A stretch of 64,000 bases of DNA from Atrina japonica (taxonomy: Eukaryota; Mollusca; Bivalvia; Pterioida; Pinnidae): the NCBI GenBank assembly GCA_030159075.1, contig BROG01000916.1, positions 62,001 through 126,000 of the forward strand, given 5' to 3'. Positions 27,903 through 52,639 of the stretch are shown one piece after another. A program made the position numbers and the translations under genes. The notes beneath the pieces are model-generated. The model saw only the letters and a program-made list of their open reading frames with translations. It made no database searches and was not told the DNA's origin. How positions within the stretch are numbered: the stretch's first letter is position 1; every line of letters begins with the position of its first letter.

Positions 27903-28226
27903 TTGTTGTAAAACCATGATCCGGAATCACTATGCTCTTTCCTACCCATGGTCCCATGCGACCGAAATCTCTCGCAGCTCATGAATATTATTTATAAGAC
28001 ATCAGCCAATGTGAGTAAATGGTGCTCGCATTGGTCCACCAATCAGATATATTGTTCTATTGAGGTCGCAACTACTATTTTAATACATATGTACAATAAA
28101 GAAGTTGTTTAAAAGCCTCCATGTCATTGCCTTATGAATAATATTCCTGAGCTACAAGAGGTTTCGGTCGCATGGGACCACGGTTAGGAAAGAGCATAGT
28201 GATTCCGGACCATAGTTTTACAACAA
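27903..28226. mobile_element. Fold-back element with about 100-bp inverted arms
   Basis: Left arm begins TTGTTGTAAAACCATGATCC and the right arm ends with its reverse complement; both contain GGAATCACTATGCTCTTTCC and the CCCATGCGACCGAAA block. The interior is short and AT-rich. A relative lies at 32006-32291. Confidence 0.8.
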
Positions 28227-28519
28227 TGGTACAACTCTGACATTCTCAAAATCCACTTTACCACTTCTCTACAGAATTTATTGGACCATGTATGATTTAC
28301 CCCAAACGCAGTTTATGGATAATGAAAATTGTTAATTCCATAACTCTTTCTAAGTCCTGGACTTTAAAGACACAAAAGTGGTCCAGAGTGATGAACAGCT
28401 CTAAGCTTACTCCATTCTATACCAATGTAATACAGATTCCCACAATTGTGACAACATTGCCAAATTTATAACAAAATGTATTATTTTCTGTCTTAAGATA
28501 CAGAACCACAGTTAAGCAA

Positions 28520-28781
28520 ATGGGATGTGTGTCTGTGTCTGTGAGTAGGTGTGTATGTGTACATGTATGTTTGTGTGTCTGTGTGTGTGTAGATGTGTTA
28601 AGTCAGTGTGTGTGTGTGGGTGTCTGTCTGAGTGCGCATGTGTAGATCTGTGTCTTTCTGTGTGTGTGTGTGTGTAGGTCTGTGTCTGTCTGTTTGCATG
28701 TGTGTGTAGGTCTATGTCTGTCTGTCTGTGTGCATGTGTTTGTGTAGGTCTATGTCTGTCTGCATATGTGTGTATAGGCCT

Positions 28782-28841
<60 letters not shown>

Positions 28842-28990
28842 GTGTCTGTCTGCATGTGTGTGTGTCTAGGTCTGTGTCTGTCTGCATGTGCATGTGTAGG
28901 TGTCTGTCTGGCTGTCTGGGTGTGTGTAGGTGTCTGCCTGTCTGTTTGCATGTGCAAGTGTGTAGGTCTGTGTCTGTGTTGTACACTCAT
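28520..28990. repeat. TG/TCTG-rich compound repeat
   Basis: Mixed (TG)n, TCTGTCTG and TGTGTAGGTCTGTGTCTG units, with a pure (TG)n core near 28786-28837. Open frames on both strands are low-complexity artefacts. Confidence 0.95.
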
Positions 28991-29011
28991 CACATAGCAT
29001 TTAGATTTGAG

Positions 29012-29195
29012 AATACAAAGGAACCAGAGCTGTCTGGAGAGACCACCCCATCTGCCCTTAAATGTTGTATCTCGGGACAGGTGGTCCCTTTAATATAAGA
29101 CGTTTTACTGTATTTAAAGAACTATTTAACTGATACGTTTGCAGAATGTGATCTCACAAGGTGGATGGTCTTCAAGACCAGCTTCACTGTGTATA
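29012..29195. mobile_element. Diverged elements of the AGAGACC / ACTGTA-ended type
   Basis: AAAGGAACCAGAGCTGTCTG with AGAGACCACC at the left, TTTTACTGTA at 29104-29113, and a second end with GACCAGCTTCACTGTG near 29190. It ends about 100 bases before the EEIG1 acceptor. Confidence 0.5.
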
Positions 29196-29215
29196 GGGTT
29201 CCATATGATCCCTGA

Positions 29216-42048
<12,833 letters not shown>

Positions 42049-42325
42049 CCTCAACCCAGTCTAGAATTTCAAGCTATCATGGTGCACTCCCTCAGAGCCA
42101 GCATCTGTATTTATTTGCATCTTGAACATGTACTTTTGCCATGTCAAACACCATTCTAGTCCCAAACAACCGTTATCTGGTGCTGAACAAAAATAAAAAA
42201 AAAAGGAAAAACATGATCTGTAGAATGTTTGACAGTCATATAACATTTCATGTGAATAGATGTAACATCCAGAGGCTTGTAAGTTGTGTTTGTTTGACTG
42301 ACTTGACATGCCCTCCTGTGCTAAA

Positions 42326-42393
42326 AATAAACCTGAGCTTGTGATCACCTGAGCACATGTGCAGTATTTCTTTCCATATGTTCTTTCAATAAA
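42326..42393 (+). terminator. Polyadenylation signals of the EEIG1-like gene
   Basis: AATAAA occurs at 42326-42331 and 42388-42393, about 280 and 340 bases after the stop. The second is followed by a TG- and T-rich stretch, as expected of a cleavage site near 42410. Longer 3' ends cannot be excluded. Confidence 0.5.
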
Positions 42394-42410
42394 TGTCTCA
42401 TTTTTGTTCT

Positions 42411-43336
42411 GGAAAAAGGGATTTTCAGTGGACTAAATAATAAAAGGAATTTGTCATAGTTAAAAAAAAGTAGAAAGACTTCAGAATGAAGTTATTTATT
42501 CGTCTGTTGAACAAGAAACTCCTGAGTATGTTATGAATAAGTGTGACAGATGTATTAGTGTTATTCTGTTAATGGAAGCATACAGTTCCTGGTGATGATG
42601 GCAGTCAGAAATTCCTGGACAGAAGAATTTCTCTCTGTATATATCTTGTGATGTAAGCAAATCCAAGTCATCGGAATTCCTGACAAACTTGTTGTTATTT
42701 TCTTGTTTTTCTTGCAAATAGTTGTATATATTTACTCCATTTATATTTATGGCTGAAGTTGGGAAATGAAAGCTATCTGACCTTGACCTTTTAAACTGAC
42801 TCCTGGAAGTCAAGGTTAGATGACATTCTAATCTGTATACATATATAATTTCATATCAGGACATTGTGCCAAGATGTTCAGTGTAATTTGTGTCATCTCA
42901 GAATTTGATTGGATAAACTTATTTTTGTAGCAATGCATATTTCTAAGTATCAACATTTTTTTATAATGAACAGAAAATTCTACTTGTTGAGAAACCATGT
43001 GCTTGATTCAATTTTGTGATCATTGCTACCTCTATAGATATGAAAACAAAAGTATTTTATACTGTTTTTGATAGCTGTATTTTAATGGTTCAAATTCTTG
43101 TGTTAATATATATGCCCAACAGTACATGTGAATCTGTCACATGACTGCAGTTAAATGTCTCACAAAATTTTGAAGAATTTTGGTTGGATTTTGTAAAAAT
43201 TTAGTGCTTTTCTAAATCTAACATTTGATACTGGAAATACTTTATTTATCAATTACATATTTGTGATATATTTTTAATATAGAGGGAAATGCTTGTTCAG
43301 AGGATTTTGTTTCTGTTTGTGCAACAGTGTTGTTTG
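42411..43336. other. Downstream flank of the EEIG1-like gene, no further gene recognised
   Basis: AT-rich; could be extended 3'UTR. The 105-codon minus-strand frame near 42496-42813 has no recognisable motif. Confidence 0.5.
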
Positions 43337-43690
43337 TGGGGTTTCAGCAGGGGAGTTTTACGTGGGGGTTCAGCAGGAGAATGTTATGTGGGGGTTCAGG
43401 AGAATTTTATGTGGGGGTTCAGCAGGGGAGTCTTATGTGGGAGTTCAGCAGGGGAGTCTTATATGGGGGGTTCAGCAGGGGAGTCTTATGTGGGAGTTCA
43501 GCAGGAGAGTCTTATATGGGGGGTTCAGCAGGGGAGTCTTATGTGGGGGGTTCAGCAGGGGAGTCTTATGTGGGGATTCAGCAGGGGAGTCTTATGTGGG
43601 GATTCAGCAGGGGAGTCTTACATTGGAGATCAGCAGGGGGTCTTATGTGGGAGTTCAGTATGGGAGTCTTACATGGGGGTTCAGCAAGAG
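43337..43690. repeat. Minisatellite, about 26-bp unit
   Basis: About 13 copies of GGGAGTCTTATGTGGGGGTT-CAGCAG with one- or two-base length variants. All plus-strand frames are open through it (up to 203 codons), as an artefact. Confidence 0.94.
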
Positions 43691-44057
43691 ATTCTAATCT
43701 TTTTGTGGCACCTGATCCTACCGTTAGATTTCCCAGAAGTCCATATTTATCCAATACTCTGTTTATGTACTGTCTTATGGACTCTCTTAAAGTTAATACT
43801 AAGGTGTTTATGATTTATGCATTAACTACTTGCTTTATAGTGTTACACACACAGTCTCATCATAGTTTTGCTGTAATTTTCAGTTGCCAAAACATTTTGT
43901 CTGCTCCTAGTAGATTTATGATGCATTGTATAAGATAACATTGGTTTGTTTGTCTGTTAAGAGTGTCTCTATATGTAAACATGTGTATGTTGTTTGGACG
44001 TTTAGATTTTAGTAGATATGTAGAAGGAACAAAAATAAGGTAAATAAAACTTTATAA

Positions 44058-44144
44058 CTCATTCACCCCTGAAGACATATTTGGACTGTTCTAAGTAATT
44101 CATTTACAGAAGAGTCCATTGTGTTTCAGGGATTGATGAGTTAA
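44058..44144. mobile_element. TTAA-family fold-back element
   Basis: AACTCATTCACCCCTGAAGA on the left; TTTCAGGGATTGATGAGTTAA on the right, within the core TTTACAGAAGAGTCCATTG. Confidence 0.6.
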
Positions 44145-44360
44145 TATCCATTGTATCTAGGTTTGAATAATGCACACACTAAGTCAAAGAAAGGACAGGG
44201 TTTTGGGGTGATGTGGGCATGTAAAACATTATAGGGCTTTTATAGTGTGTTAGTCATGTCCTCAATAATTGAAAACTAAAACATTCATAGCTAATAACCC
44301 TAGAAATCCATGTTACAGATAGAGTGCTGTGGTGATGAGGTAGGGAAATATGTTTTACTA

Positions 44361-44455
44361 TTAACTCATCACCCACCCTGAAGTCACATTTAGACTCATC
44401 CAAATCAATAGCTGGCATAGTCCACTGTCATAATTCAGGGGTGAGTAAGTCAATT
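44361..44455. mobile_element. TTAA-family fold-back element, second subtype
   Basis: TTAACTCATCACCCACCCTG on the left, AATTCAGGGGTGAGTAAGT on the right. It shares ACTCATCCAAATCAATAG with 6092-6172 rather than with the main subtype. Confidence 0.55.
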
Positions 44456-44790
44456 TTACATATAAAATGTTTGCAGCATTTCAGTTCAAAATCATACACC
44501 CCCAAATTCTGACGGTGGATTTTATTATTCTTTGAAATGGGTGAGTCCAAATGTGACTACAGGGCTCAGTGAGTTATAGCAATACCAGTTTAAGCTCTTA
44601 AAAAACATTCAGAGATGAAAATTTTCATCCAAATCACTTTTGAAAATTTTTATGCTTCATCGATTCCTTCTTTTTCTTAATTAAAGGTGTTCCTTTTTTT
44701 CACCTGTCAATGTTTTCATGACTTTACCCTAAACTTATATTACATAAAACTGAAATCCCCGTTCTGTAATTAACAGTAAAATTGTCAATA

Positions 44791-45000
44791 AAATATTAAG
44801 ATTTTTCAGATAAAAGTCTGTTTTGGTGTAAAGTACTAGTCAAGCTGATCTACATAAATACAATACATCTTGTCAAAGTGCCTTGATACTCACATATGTA
44901 TATATCAAGGCACTTTGACAAGATGTATTGTATTTATGTAGATCAGCTTGACTAGTACTTTACACCAAAACAGACTTTTATCTGAAAAATCTAAATATTA
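44791..45000. repeat. Near-perfect palindrome: two 90-bp identical inverted arms, 14-bp loop
   Basis: Left arm 44799-44888 and right arm 44903-44992 are exact reverse complements (checked base by base); the match continues outward about 8 bp with one mismatch. No coding frame. See findings. Confidence 0.96.
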
Positions 45001-45088
45001 CCCTTTCACCCCTAAGTTTCTCAATGAGTCAACAGATTGCTTTTTTCTGGACAATTCCATTACAGCTTGTAGGGAATGAAAGGGTTAA
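44999..45088. mobile_element. TTAA-type fold-back element abutting the palindrome
   Basis: TACCCTTTCACCCCTAAG on the left, AGGGAATGAAAGGGTTAA on the right: same subtype as 15560-15649. Confidence 0.6.
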
Positions 45089-45677
45089 TTTATTAATTTG
45101 TTTTAGAAAAGGGCCAGTAAATTGTAAATCAAATTGTGATAGACTTTAGCGTAATCATGATTTAAGGCATTCAGTGCTTCCACTGGTTTCGTTAAGCATT
45201 TTTATATTTTGGTGGGAGACCTATATCAACAAAGGCCACCAAAATATAGATATGCCTGGAGTAATGGTGCTTGTTCGCAGGAATCTTGTAAATCTGTTTG
45301 TTTTTTTTTTTGTTCTTATGCGCCCATGATCAAAGGTAAGGTGCGTATTGATTTTGGTCCGTTTTCAACATTCCATCATTTGATTTGTGTTCCTTTTCGC
45401 GAATTTTAACCTGATTTGGTGTGTAGCTTTATATCGAGGTAAAATAGGATGCATTCCATCCTAGAGACAGTGTTTCTTGAAAATTGTTTTTAAAAATCAT
45501 GTGCTCATTTATGATGCTCAAGAGCAATGGCATCAGTGAGGCTTTGAGTTCTTATAAAAACATGCTGAATTGAATTGATTTATGAAACTTTCAATTGGTG
45601 TGGTTAATTTCCTCGTTTTTGCCAACAATGAAAGTCTACATGAACGTTAACAAAATTGTCACCTTACTGCCTGTGTG

Positions 45678-45902
45678 CTTGTTGTTGACTCCAAACTCAA
45701 AAAACAAAAATTTCCGATATATGGTGGCAGCCACTTTTTAATGGTGGAGGACAGAACTCTGGAAGAGGCCACCAGCCTCTTGCATGTAAAGTGACAAACT
45801 TTGTCACAAAAATCAGCTGAGGTTCCAGCGAGGGTCAAACCTGCACTGATCAGAAATGAGAGACCTTATCATGACCTTACTACCAGACAGTCGATGAAGG
45901 AG
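45678..45902 (-). mobile_element. SINE family B, reverse copy
   Basis: TGGTGGCAGCCACTTTTTAA, AGGCCACCAGCCTCTTGCAT, AAATCAGCTGAGGTTCCAGC and a reversed head near ATCAGAAATGAGAGACC. Confidence 0.7.
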
Positions 45903-48543
45903 CACCAATCAATACACACATGGTACATATAACACTTTTTTTTTTTGTCTACCTGATATTGCTTTCACATTGAAATTTGCTTAGTTTCCATTATGTGGGA
46001 ATTTTTGCTGATAAATGTTATTTCATAATCTGAATCTCATCAGTTTACGATAAATTGTTGTGATGCTGTTGTTAGGAATTGTAGAAAGTATATTCTATGT
46101 GTCATTGTCGCAGAAGAAGGGAAATGACTAAAATTTAATGCTTGGTTTTAGCTCACGAACATAAAAGAAAATTGTAAGTTTTAGAAAACAGTTGATGTGT
46201 TTATTGTGAGTTCACAACAGAACGCGAGTGTACGGAGGATAACTTTTGTAATGAAGTACGATAATAGTATGACAAAATGGACCTTTGAAATCGCAAAAAT
46301 ATCATCTTGCGAATAAATTTAGATCTGATGTTTCGCAAAAATAAAGTCGCATGATATTTTCCAGATTTATAGTATTCATGATGAGGTTTGATTGGGTTGC
46401 AAAGTTCTCTTAACTAGTGGTGGGGAAATCAGGGTTACAATATACCTAGGAAAAGCCATCAATTTTACATAAGGTCAGTCAGGTCAGAGACGTTATGATT
46501 TAATGCATGGAGCCACCTGCTGATAACCGACCTGCTCCAAACCTTAGAAAATTCATAACACTAATACATCAGCTCCTGAAGTCAGTTTGGGTGAGTATGA
46601 AAGTGACTACAAGGATTGATTAGTTAACCTGGCTTACTCAGCCAATCAGATTTCAGGATTGTGTGAAGTTAAGGGAAATTCTCAGGTTTGAGAAATAATC
46701 AAGTGTGAGTATGTGGGTAGTGATATTCACACTTCTCGGCAGTAGACATCCCTGATCAATAATTATATTACAGTGTTTCTACACATAATACAGTTGTAGT
46801 TAAGATTCTGCTTTTTACCCTAGATAAAACACACCAAAATTAAAATTGTGCAAATATTAATACACAATCCGTGAAAGATTCAATTTCTGAACTATGGCCA
46901 AAGAACTGCTGCATTGAAAATTCTTATTACTTCTTTTGAAGATTTATATTTTTCTTGAAAGGTATTGTGATTTTTCAAAATAATATCTGCTGCTTCTGAT
47001 GAATAGAACTACATTTTTGAAGAATTTATATCTTTATATCAGTTTTTAGATAAAGAGAAACATTTCACCCTTGGATATATTAAATATAATTGCCAATAAT
47101 AGCAGCTGCAGGAGCCATGAAAGAAATATTGAAAGTTAGCAGGTCGTATACCATGCTTTTCATGTTTTTCTTGCTGCAGTTTAGAACAAAATCTAGGAAT
47201 GTTGAGCTTTAATTATGGCTACTTTGTGCTATTTCATTGTATTTTGAATGTTTATTTTATAAATTATGTGTGTGAAATATTTATATAGAATGTTGATAGT
47301 ATGTAACATGGTGTATTGATTTTTGTCCAGTTTTATTGTAATGTCCACCTACAAGACCCTTAACTAGTTTGTAAATATTCATGGGGAACATATATTTATG
47401 ATAATCTTTTCATTTTTGATTAATTATTTCACCGTTTTATTACTTGTGTTGTAATAAGGGCATTTGATAGTAATACGTGATTTATTTGTATTTATTTATA
47501 GTCATTACCATTGGCCTAATAGATGGGTTTGCAAGAGTTATTTCCCTTTGTCATCCATATTGTGTGGCACCATATATATTTTCCTTGATAAATTAACTAA
47601 ATTCAATGAATCATTCTTGCGAACAAATAGTTTTAAAAAAATCTTTTTGGACAGAAATATTTGTCAGGTCTTCATCAATCTAAACAACTATTTGTCGTGG
47701 AAGTCATGATGGTATACCTTACACTAATACTATTTAATCCATTTTGGTTGCTTAAAGAAAAAAACCACAACATGGCCATTAAGGGGGAATAACTCTAACA
47801 GAATACTCCAAACGGAAACCCATCTATACAACATGTACAAGACCACCTTTCATTTTGACTACCAACAGATTTTAAGATGTATTCTGTACTCTAAATTGGA
47901 ATATTTTGCCAATGCTAAAATTTTGCAAATTTGTTTCAAGACTTCTATTTATCAATAATTAATATTATTTTTAAAATAATGGATTTGCTTTGTAATGCTT
48001 TCCATGATCATTTGATTTCATGTAATAATATATTTTTGATTCTGTATATGTTTTAAACATTTGCCAGCGCAGCCAATAAATCTTTAAATGTTGAAAATAT
48101 TCTCAAACTTAAAAACATTCTTAAGTTATCATGGTGTTGTGTCCATATAATTACTTTTCATCAATTTATTGGTTTGTCTCTGGTGTAGGAAGCAAATAAA
48201 AGTGGGGAGGGGTCAAAAATTGTTTATAGATATATATACAATTACATTTGAAACAATTGCTTACCTCGTTGATTATATAAGAATTTTGCCCAATCCCCCT
48301 TTTGCCCCCTCACACCCCCTCCCCGCCCAGTGTGCGTGTGAATGTAATGATATACCCCAATTATAAAATCTTAGGATGAGAAATAATGTGACAGAATTGA
48401 TACATCTGGGTTCCATCTATTTTCCAAAAAATACAGATAAAACTTTAAATCCATATTAATGTGTTGGCATAAAATCTTAAACAAATGGAGTGTTTCCTAA
48501 ATTATTTTCTTCCTCATGTCTTTGTCATTAAAAATATATAATA
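45903..48543. other. No gene recognised
   Basis: AT-rich intergenic or long 3'UTR sequence. Open frames of 65-81 codons (for example 47464-47709) show no motif. Confidence 0.55.
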
Positions 48544-48597
48544 TCAATAAGTTAGGTAATCATAAAAATGTATTTTCATGATTACCTAACTTATTGA
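48544..48597. repeat. Small hairpin, 20-bp perfect arms, 14-base loop
   Basis: TCAATAAGTTAGGTAATCAT at 48544-48563 is exactly reverse-complemented at 48578-48597. Confidence 0.85.
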
Positions 48598-48637
48598 CAT
48601 GAATTTATATTGCTGTACAGACGTAAAGTAATGAACA

Positions 48638-48775
48638 AATTTGCAAGTTTCCTTGCTTATCTCCCCTTGTCTTTCTGAACAAATTTACATGTTTCCTTGC
48701 TTATCTCCCCTTGTCTTTTCTGAACAAATTTGCATGTTTCCTTGCTTATCTCCCCATGTTTTTTCTGAGGTACAG
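48638..48775. repeat. Tandem repeat, about 44-bp unit, three copies
   Basis: TTCCTTGCTTATCTCCCCTT plus TCTGAACAAATTTGCATG-type spacer. Confidence 0.85.
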
Positions 48776-49230
48776 AAAAGTGGTTGTCTTCCATGTTTTT
48801 TTCTGCTTAACAAGAACAAGCACACACAGATAATATTTAACATTTTGTCAACTGTTCTGAGAATCTTGTTTTTTTTTCTGGATGCTGTGATTATTTTTGT
48901 AAGTATTTGAGATATATACATCTTTATTCTTTTCTATTTGTATGTCACTCTCATGTAATGGGTGTAGTTATACTGTGATGCCTGATGCAATTGGTACAAT
49001 ATCACCTTTGAGGATTCATCCCTCACTTACGGTATTTCAGTTTGATTTTACTGCAAGCTCACGGCAAGTATGACCAGTCAACAGAGGATGCTTACTCCTC
49101 CATGGCACTTGATTCCAACTCTTGATTTTCTGGAGGTGCTTTTTTGTCTAATGTTCATGAGATTTGTATTTTGTCCGCCTGACAATTAATACTTTGGTAT
49201 CTGTTATTTTTATGTTTTCTCATGGTCGAA

Positions 49231-49610
49231 GGGGACTCCATGACCGAGTGGTTAGAGCATCGCACTTTGAGCCATGAAGTCTCTCACTTCTGGTCAGCGC
49301 AAGTTCGAGCCCCACTAGGACCTAAGCTGATATTTGTAAGAAAGTTTGCCAGTTTAATTGTGGAAGGCCGGTAGTCTATTCCTTGGTAACCAGGGGCTCG
49401 TTTTACAAAAAGTCTTAAGTCCTATATCCTAAGTCTTAGTCTCAATTGTCATAGGACTGACCAATCAGCGATGCTTTGCCATGGCAGATAGGACTTAGGA
49501 CCTTTCGTAAAATGGGACCATAGGTTCTCTCCTGCATCATTAAAAACTGGCTGCCACCATACAACTGAAAAATTGTGGCATAAAACCATATTCAAAATTT
49601 AAAAAAAAAA
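49231..49610 (+). mobile_element. SINE family B with an inserted fold-back element
   Basis: Complete head (TGACCGAGTGGTTAGAGCAT, AAGTTCGAGCCCCAC), body, insert at 49395-49521, then TTCTCTCCTGCATCATTAAA and a GTGGCATAAAACC tail with an A run. Confidence 0.88.
49395..49521. mobile_element. Fold-back MITE inside SINE B, copy 2
   Basis: Arms TTAAGTCCTATATCCTAA / AGGACTTAGGACC with outer CGTTTTACAAAA / TTTCGTAAAATGGG. AGG is present at 49392-49394 and 49522-49524. Same position in the SINE as at 41368. Confidence 0.82.
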
Positions 49611-51223
49611 ATTCATGCTGGGATATATGTTATTGTTAAAAAGCATCACATCCTTTACGTGATACAGGAGAATACATCTTGAACCTGTTGTTCAAATCCT
49701 AATTACATTTATTTAAGTTTGAGGAAATACTATTGTTATTATTTCATGCAATTTGGTAAAGTTTCAGAACTGGAGTATCGCCTGTAAGTTTTATTCATGC
49801 AGTAGTTTTACAATACGGTTGTTAATTTTTATTGTTTTGTTTTGAAATTGGTCAAAATCAAGGTACCTGGGGCTTTAATTGGTTTTCAAGTATTTGCTTA
49901 GATTAGTAGTTGTACCAGCGCGAACAATGATAAGACAACCTTTTTTATATTGAGTTTTGTACAGAAGAACAGCATGTTTGGCGATAAAATGATAACTAAG
50001 TTTTATTGTTTTTATCCCAAAGAAAACTAATCATTTTGACAGTTTCAGTGTAAAATACTAACATATCAACTGCTGGCATTAGATAATACGATTTATCCAT
50101 TATTAATTGACTTGACACACGGGATGACAGATATAAACTGTCATCATTGATATTTATAATTCTCACAAAATTGTTTTCTGAAATTGAATGTTTAAAAAGA
50201 TGAAGGAATCCGTGCCCAAGACATCGAAAAAAACGTCATGTCAAACATAACATAATTCACCACATACATTTGTTTCTGAGTAAAATAAAATTGCATTGGG
50301 GCTTGTTTGTAGGTTTAAGGTGGGTTTTTAGATGCGTGTTATGTAGCTTGTATGATTTCTTTGATGTAATTCATGCTACTTTCGATTCATTTAGATGTCA
50401 TTTTCATCGTCAATATCATTTTGATCATTTACCAAAAGCTTTAGAGGACATTACACTCACTTATGACATCATTTTCTATCGTTGTATCTATAAATATAGA
50501 ATACGAAATAAAATTTCTTTATACGCTTGGATTATTTATATTTTTATTTATTGCATTGTGTAAAGCGTCAACTAAGGAATTGTACCAATGATTCTGAGGT
50601 GTGTTACACAAGACGCCGTTTTGTTCGTCTTTCACAAACTTAGAGGAGTGTGGTTTGCTCCATTGGCAGCTAAATTTTTTCTCTTCAATGACCTTGAGAT
50701 AAGAAGGCTGACCTGAATTTAGGATCATGACACGGCCATTGTCATATGGAATATTTGTGCCAGAAATGAAGTTGCACAAATAAATATATAAATATAAATA
50801 TATGGCTCGGACACAAAAAAAATCCATCTTCGTCCGCTATAACCTTCATACCATATTATGACCTAAATTGGTCAACACACATTCAAATATGAAATTGTGA
50901 TGAATGAAGATGCACAGATATAGAATCATACCTGAACAAGCAATTTCTAGTGACCTTGACATCAGCGGGATGACTGAGTTAAGATCAAGACAAATTGCCT
51001 TCCAATAAGGAACGTGTGGGCATAGAATGAGGTTGCACAAATAAAACATAGGAATACTAGGTACAAGTCACTTTCTTCCCATGAGAAATAGCTGGGATAT
51101 TATGATAAAGCATGTAGGAATTAAAGGCCGGGAAAACTATTGCGGCGGACAGACATATACTTTAGTAAAATCCACATAACCTGGCGGGAGTTTTGTGAAC
51201 CCTTTTTTGGCCTGGGCGAGTTT
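49611..51223. other. No gene recognised
   Basis: AT-rich. Plus-strand frame 50270-50563 and minus-strand frame 50519-50827 have no domain-like features. 50570-51060 contains two similar segments (AGGATCATGACACGGCC and AGATCAAGACAAATTGCC contexts), possibly an old duplicated repeat. Confidence 0.5.
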
Positions 51224-51436
51224 AAATGGGACTGATTCATGTACCACGTCATAACCGATAACGTTTGTGCGGTACAAGTATCTCCAATGGTGATGGAACG
51301 TAACTCTACGTAATCTTCCCGCCGAAATGACGTTTTCGCGGGGTATTGTCTTGAAGCGTCATTCCATCACTAATAGAAACAACAGTCCCGCACAAACGTC
51401 ATCGGGTATCACGTGGTACATGAATTAGTTCCATTT
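51224..51436. mobile_element. CpG-rich fold-back element, about 52-bp inverted ends
   Basis: Left AAATGGGACTGATTCATGTA and right TACATGAATTAGTTCCATTT pair for about 52 bp with a few mismatches; the inner GATGGAACG / CGTCATTCCATC also pair. It has far more CG than its surroundings. Confidence 0.82.
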
Positions 51437-51585
51437 CAGGTGATGAAGCATAACATTTTGATTACAGTGGCTGAAGTAGTCGTTCCCACTCGTCAGCATA
51501 CATAAGAGAGTATCCAATGAGGAATTAAACATTTTATCATATGATATGTATGTTATGCAGCTTTGTTATCACGTAATTTGTAATA

Positions 51586-52612
51586 TCGACGCAATTTGTA
51601 ATAAAAATTCTGAGATTCCTTGCAAATTTAGTAGGCAAAGTTAGAGATGGATGTGTCAAGATGCATTATGACTAATTTAATGAAAAAGATGGATTCGAAC
51701 CCACTATAATCAATTTTTGAAAAACATTATTACAAACTGCGTCGATGTGCATTTTTCAAGAAAAACAGCACCGACGCAATTTGTAATAAATTTTGAAATC
51801 TTCGTTTCTCTTTATAAATGTCTACGTAACAAGGGTGGATCTAGGATTTCTTAATATTTCATAACTTCAGAAGATAACATGAAATTAATTTTATGCCTTG
51901 AATATAACTTTTAGAATTTTATTACAATGATATGATTGATGCGATCTAGTGGTTGATCTAGTGGTTGATCTAGTGGTTGTAGGTTATGTTAACGATAAAA
52001 TCGAAGGTTTGGAGATTTATTACAAATTGCGTCGGATTTGTATTTTGCAAAAAAATGCATCAACGCAATTTGTAATAAAATTTTAAAAGTTATAATTCTA
52101 GGTATAAAAATAATTTCATGTTATCGATCTCAGTCATTAAACGTTCAAAAATACTAGATCCACCTTTATCACGTCAACTTTTATAGAGAAACGAAACTTT
52201 GGAGATTTATTACAAATTGCGTCGGTTTTGTCACTGTTGAAAAATGCAATTCGACGCAGTTTGTAATAAAAAATTTAAATACCTTGATAAGGGTTTGATT
52301 CTAATAAGGTCATAAATGTGTCAACATATCTTGATAATGTTAGTTGTAGGTTGTGTTGATAATAAATTCAAAGGTTTTGGAGATTTATTACAAATTGCGT
52401 CGGTTTTGTCATTGTTGCAAAAAGCAAATCAACGCACTTTGTAATAAAATTTAAAAACCCCTTAATAAGGGTTTGGTTCTTTTTAATCATCCAATAAGGA
52501 CATAATGTATGTCAAAATATTTAGATCTGTTAGTTGTAGGTTGTGTTGATCATAAAATTGAAGGTTTGGAGATTTATTACAAACTGCGTTGGAGTTGCAT
52601 TTTGCAAAAGAT
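51586..52612. repeat. Field of repeated hairpin modules
   Basis: The word TTATTACAAATTGCGTCG and its reverse complement recur as pairs about 65 bp across at 51729-51790, 52017-52081, 52207-52273 and 52385-52450, with half modules at 51588 and 52574. Spacers are shared too, some in inverted order. No open frame of note. Confidence 0.88.
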
Positions 52613-52639
52613 CGAATAGAATCATAGGGGCCTCAAAAG

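Noticed and set aside
28712..29098. His/Thr and Val/Cys repeat frames on both strands
   Set aside because: Produced by the TG-rich compound repeat.
43289..43938. Gly/Ser/Trp-rich frames of 134-203 codons
   Set aside because: Readings of the 26-bp minisatellite; the non-repetitive tail shows no motif.
49231..49330. Possible tRNA-Ser/Leu gene (and similar heads at 1485, 5539, 14804)
   Set aside because: Box A and B are present, but each is followed by the same SINE body and tail, and the acceptor stem does not fold; these are SINE heads.
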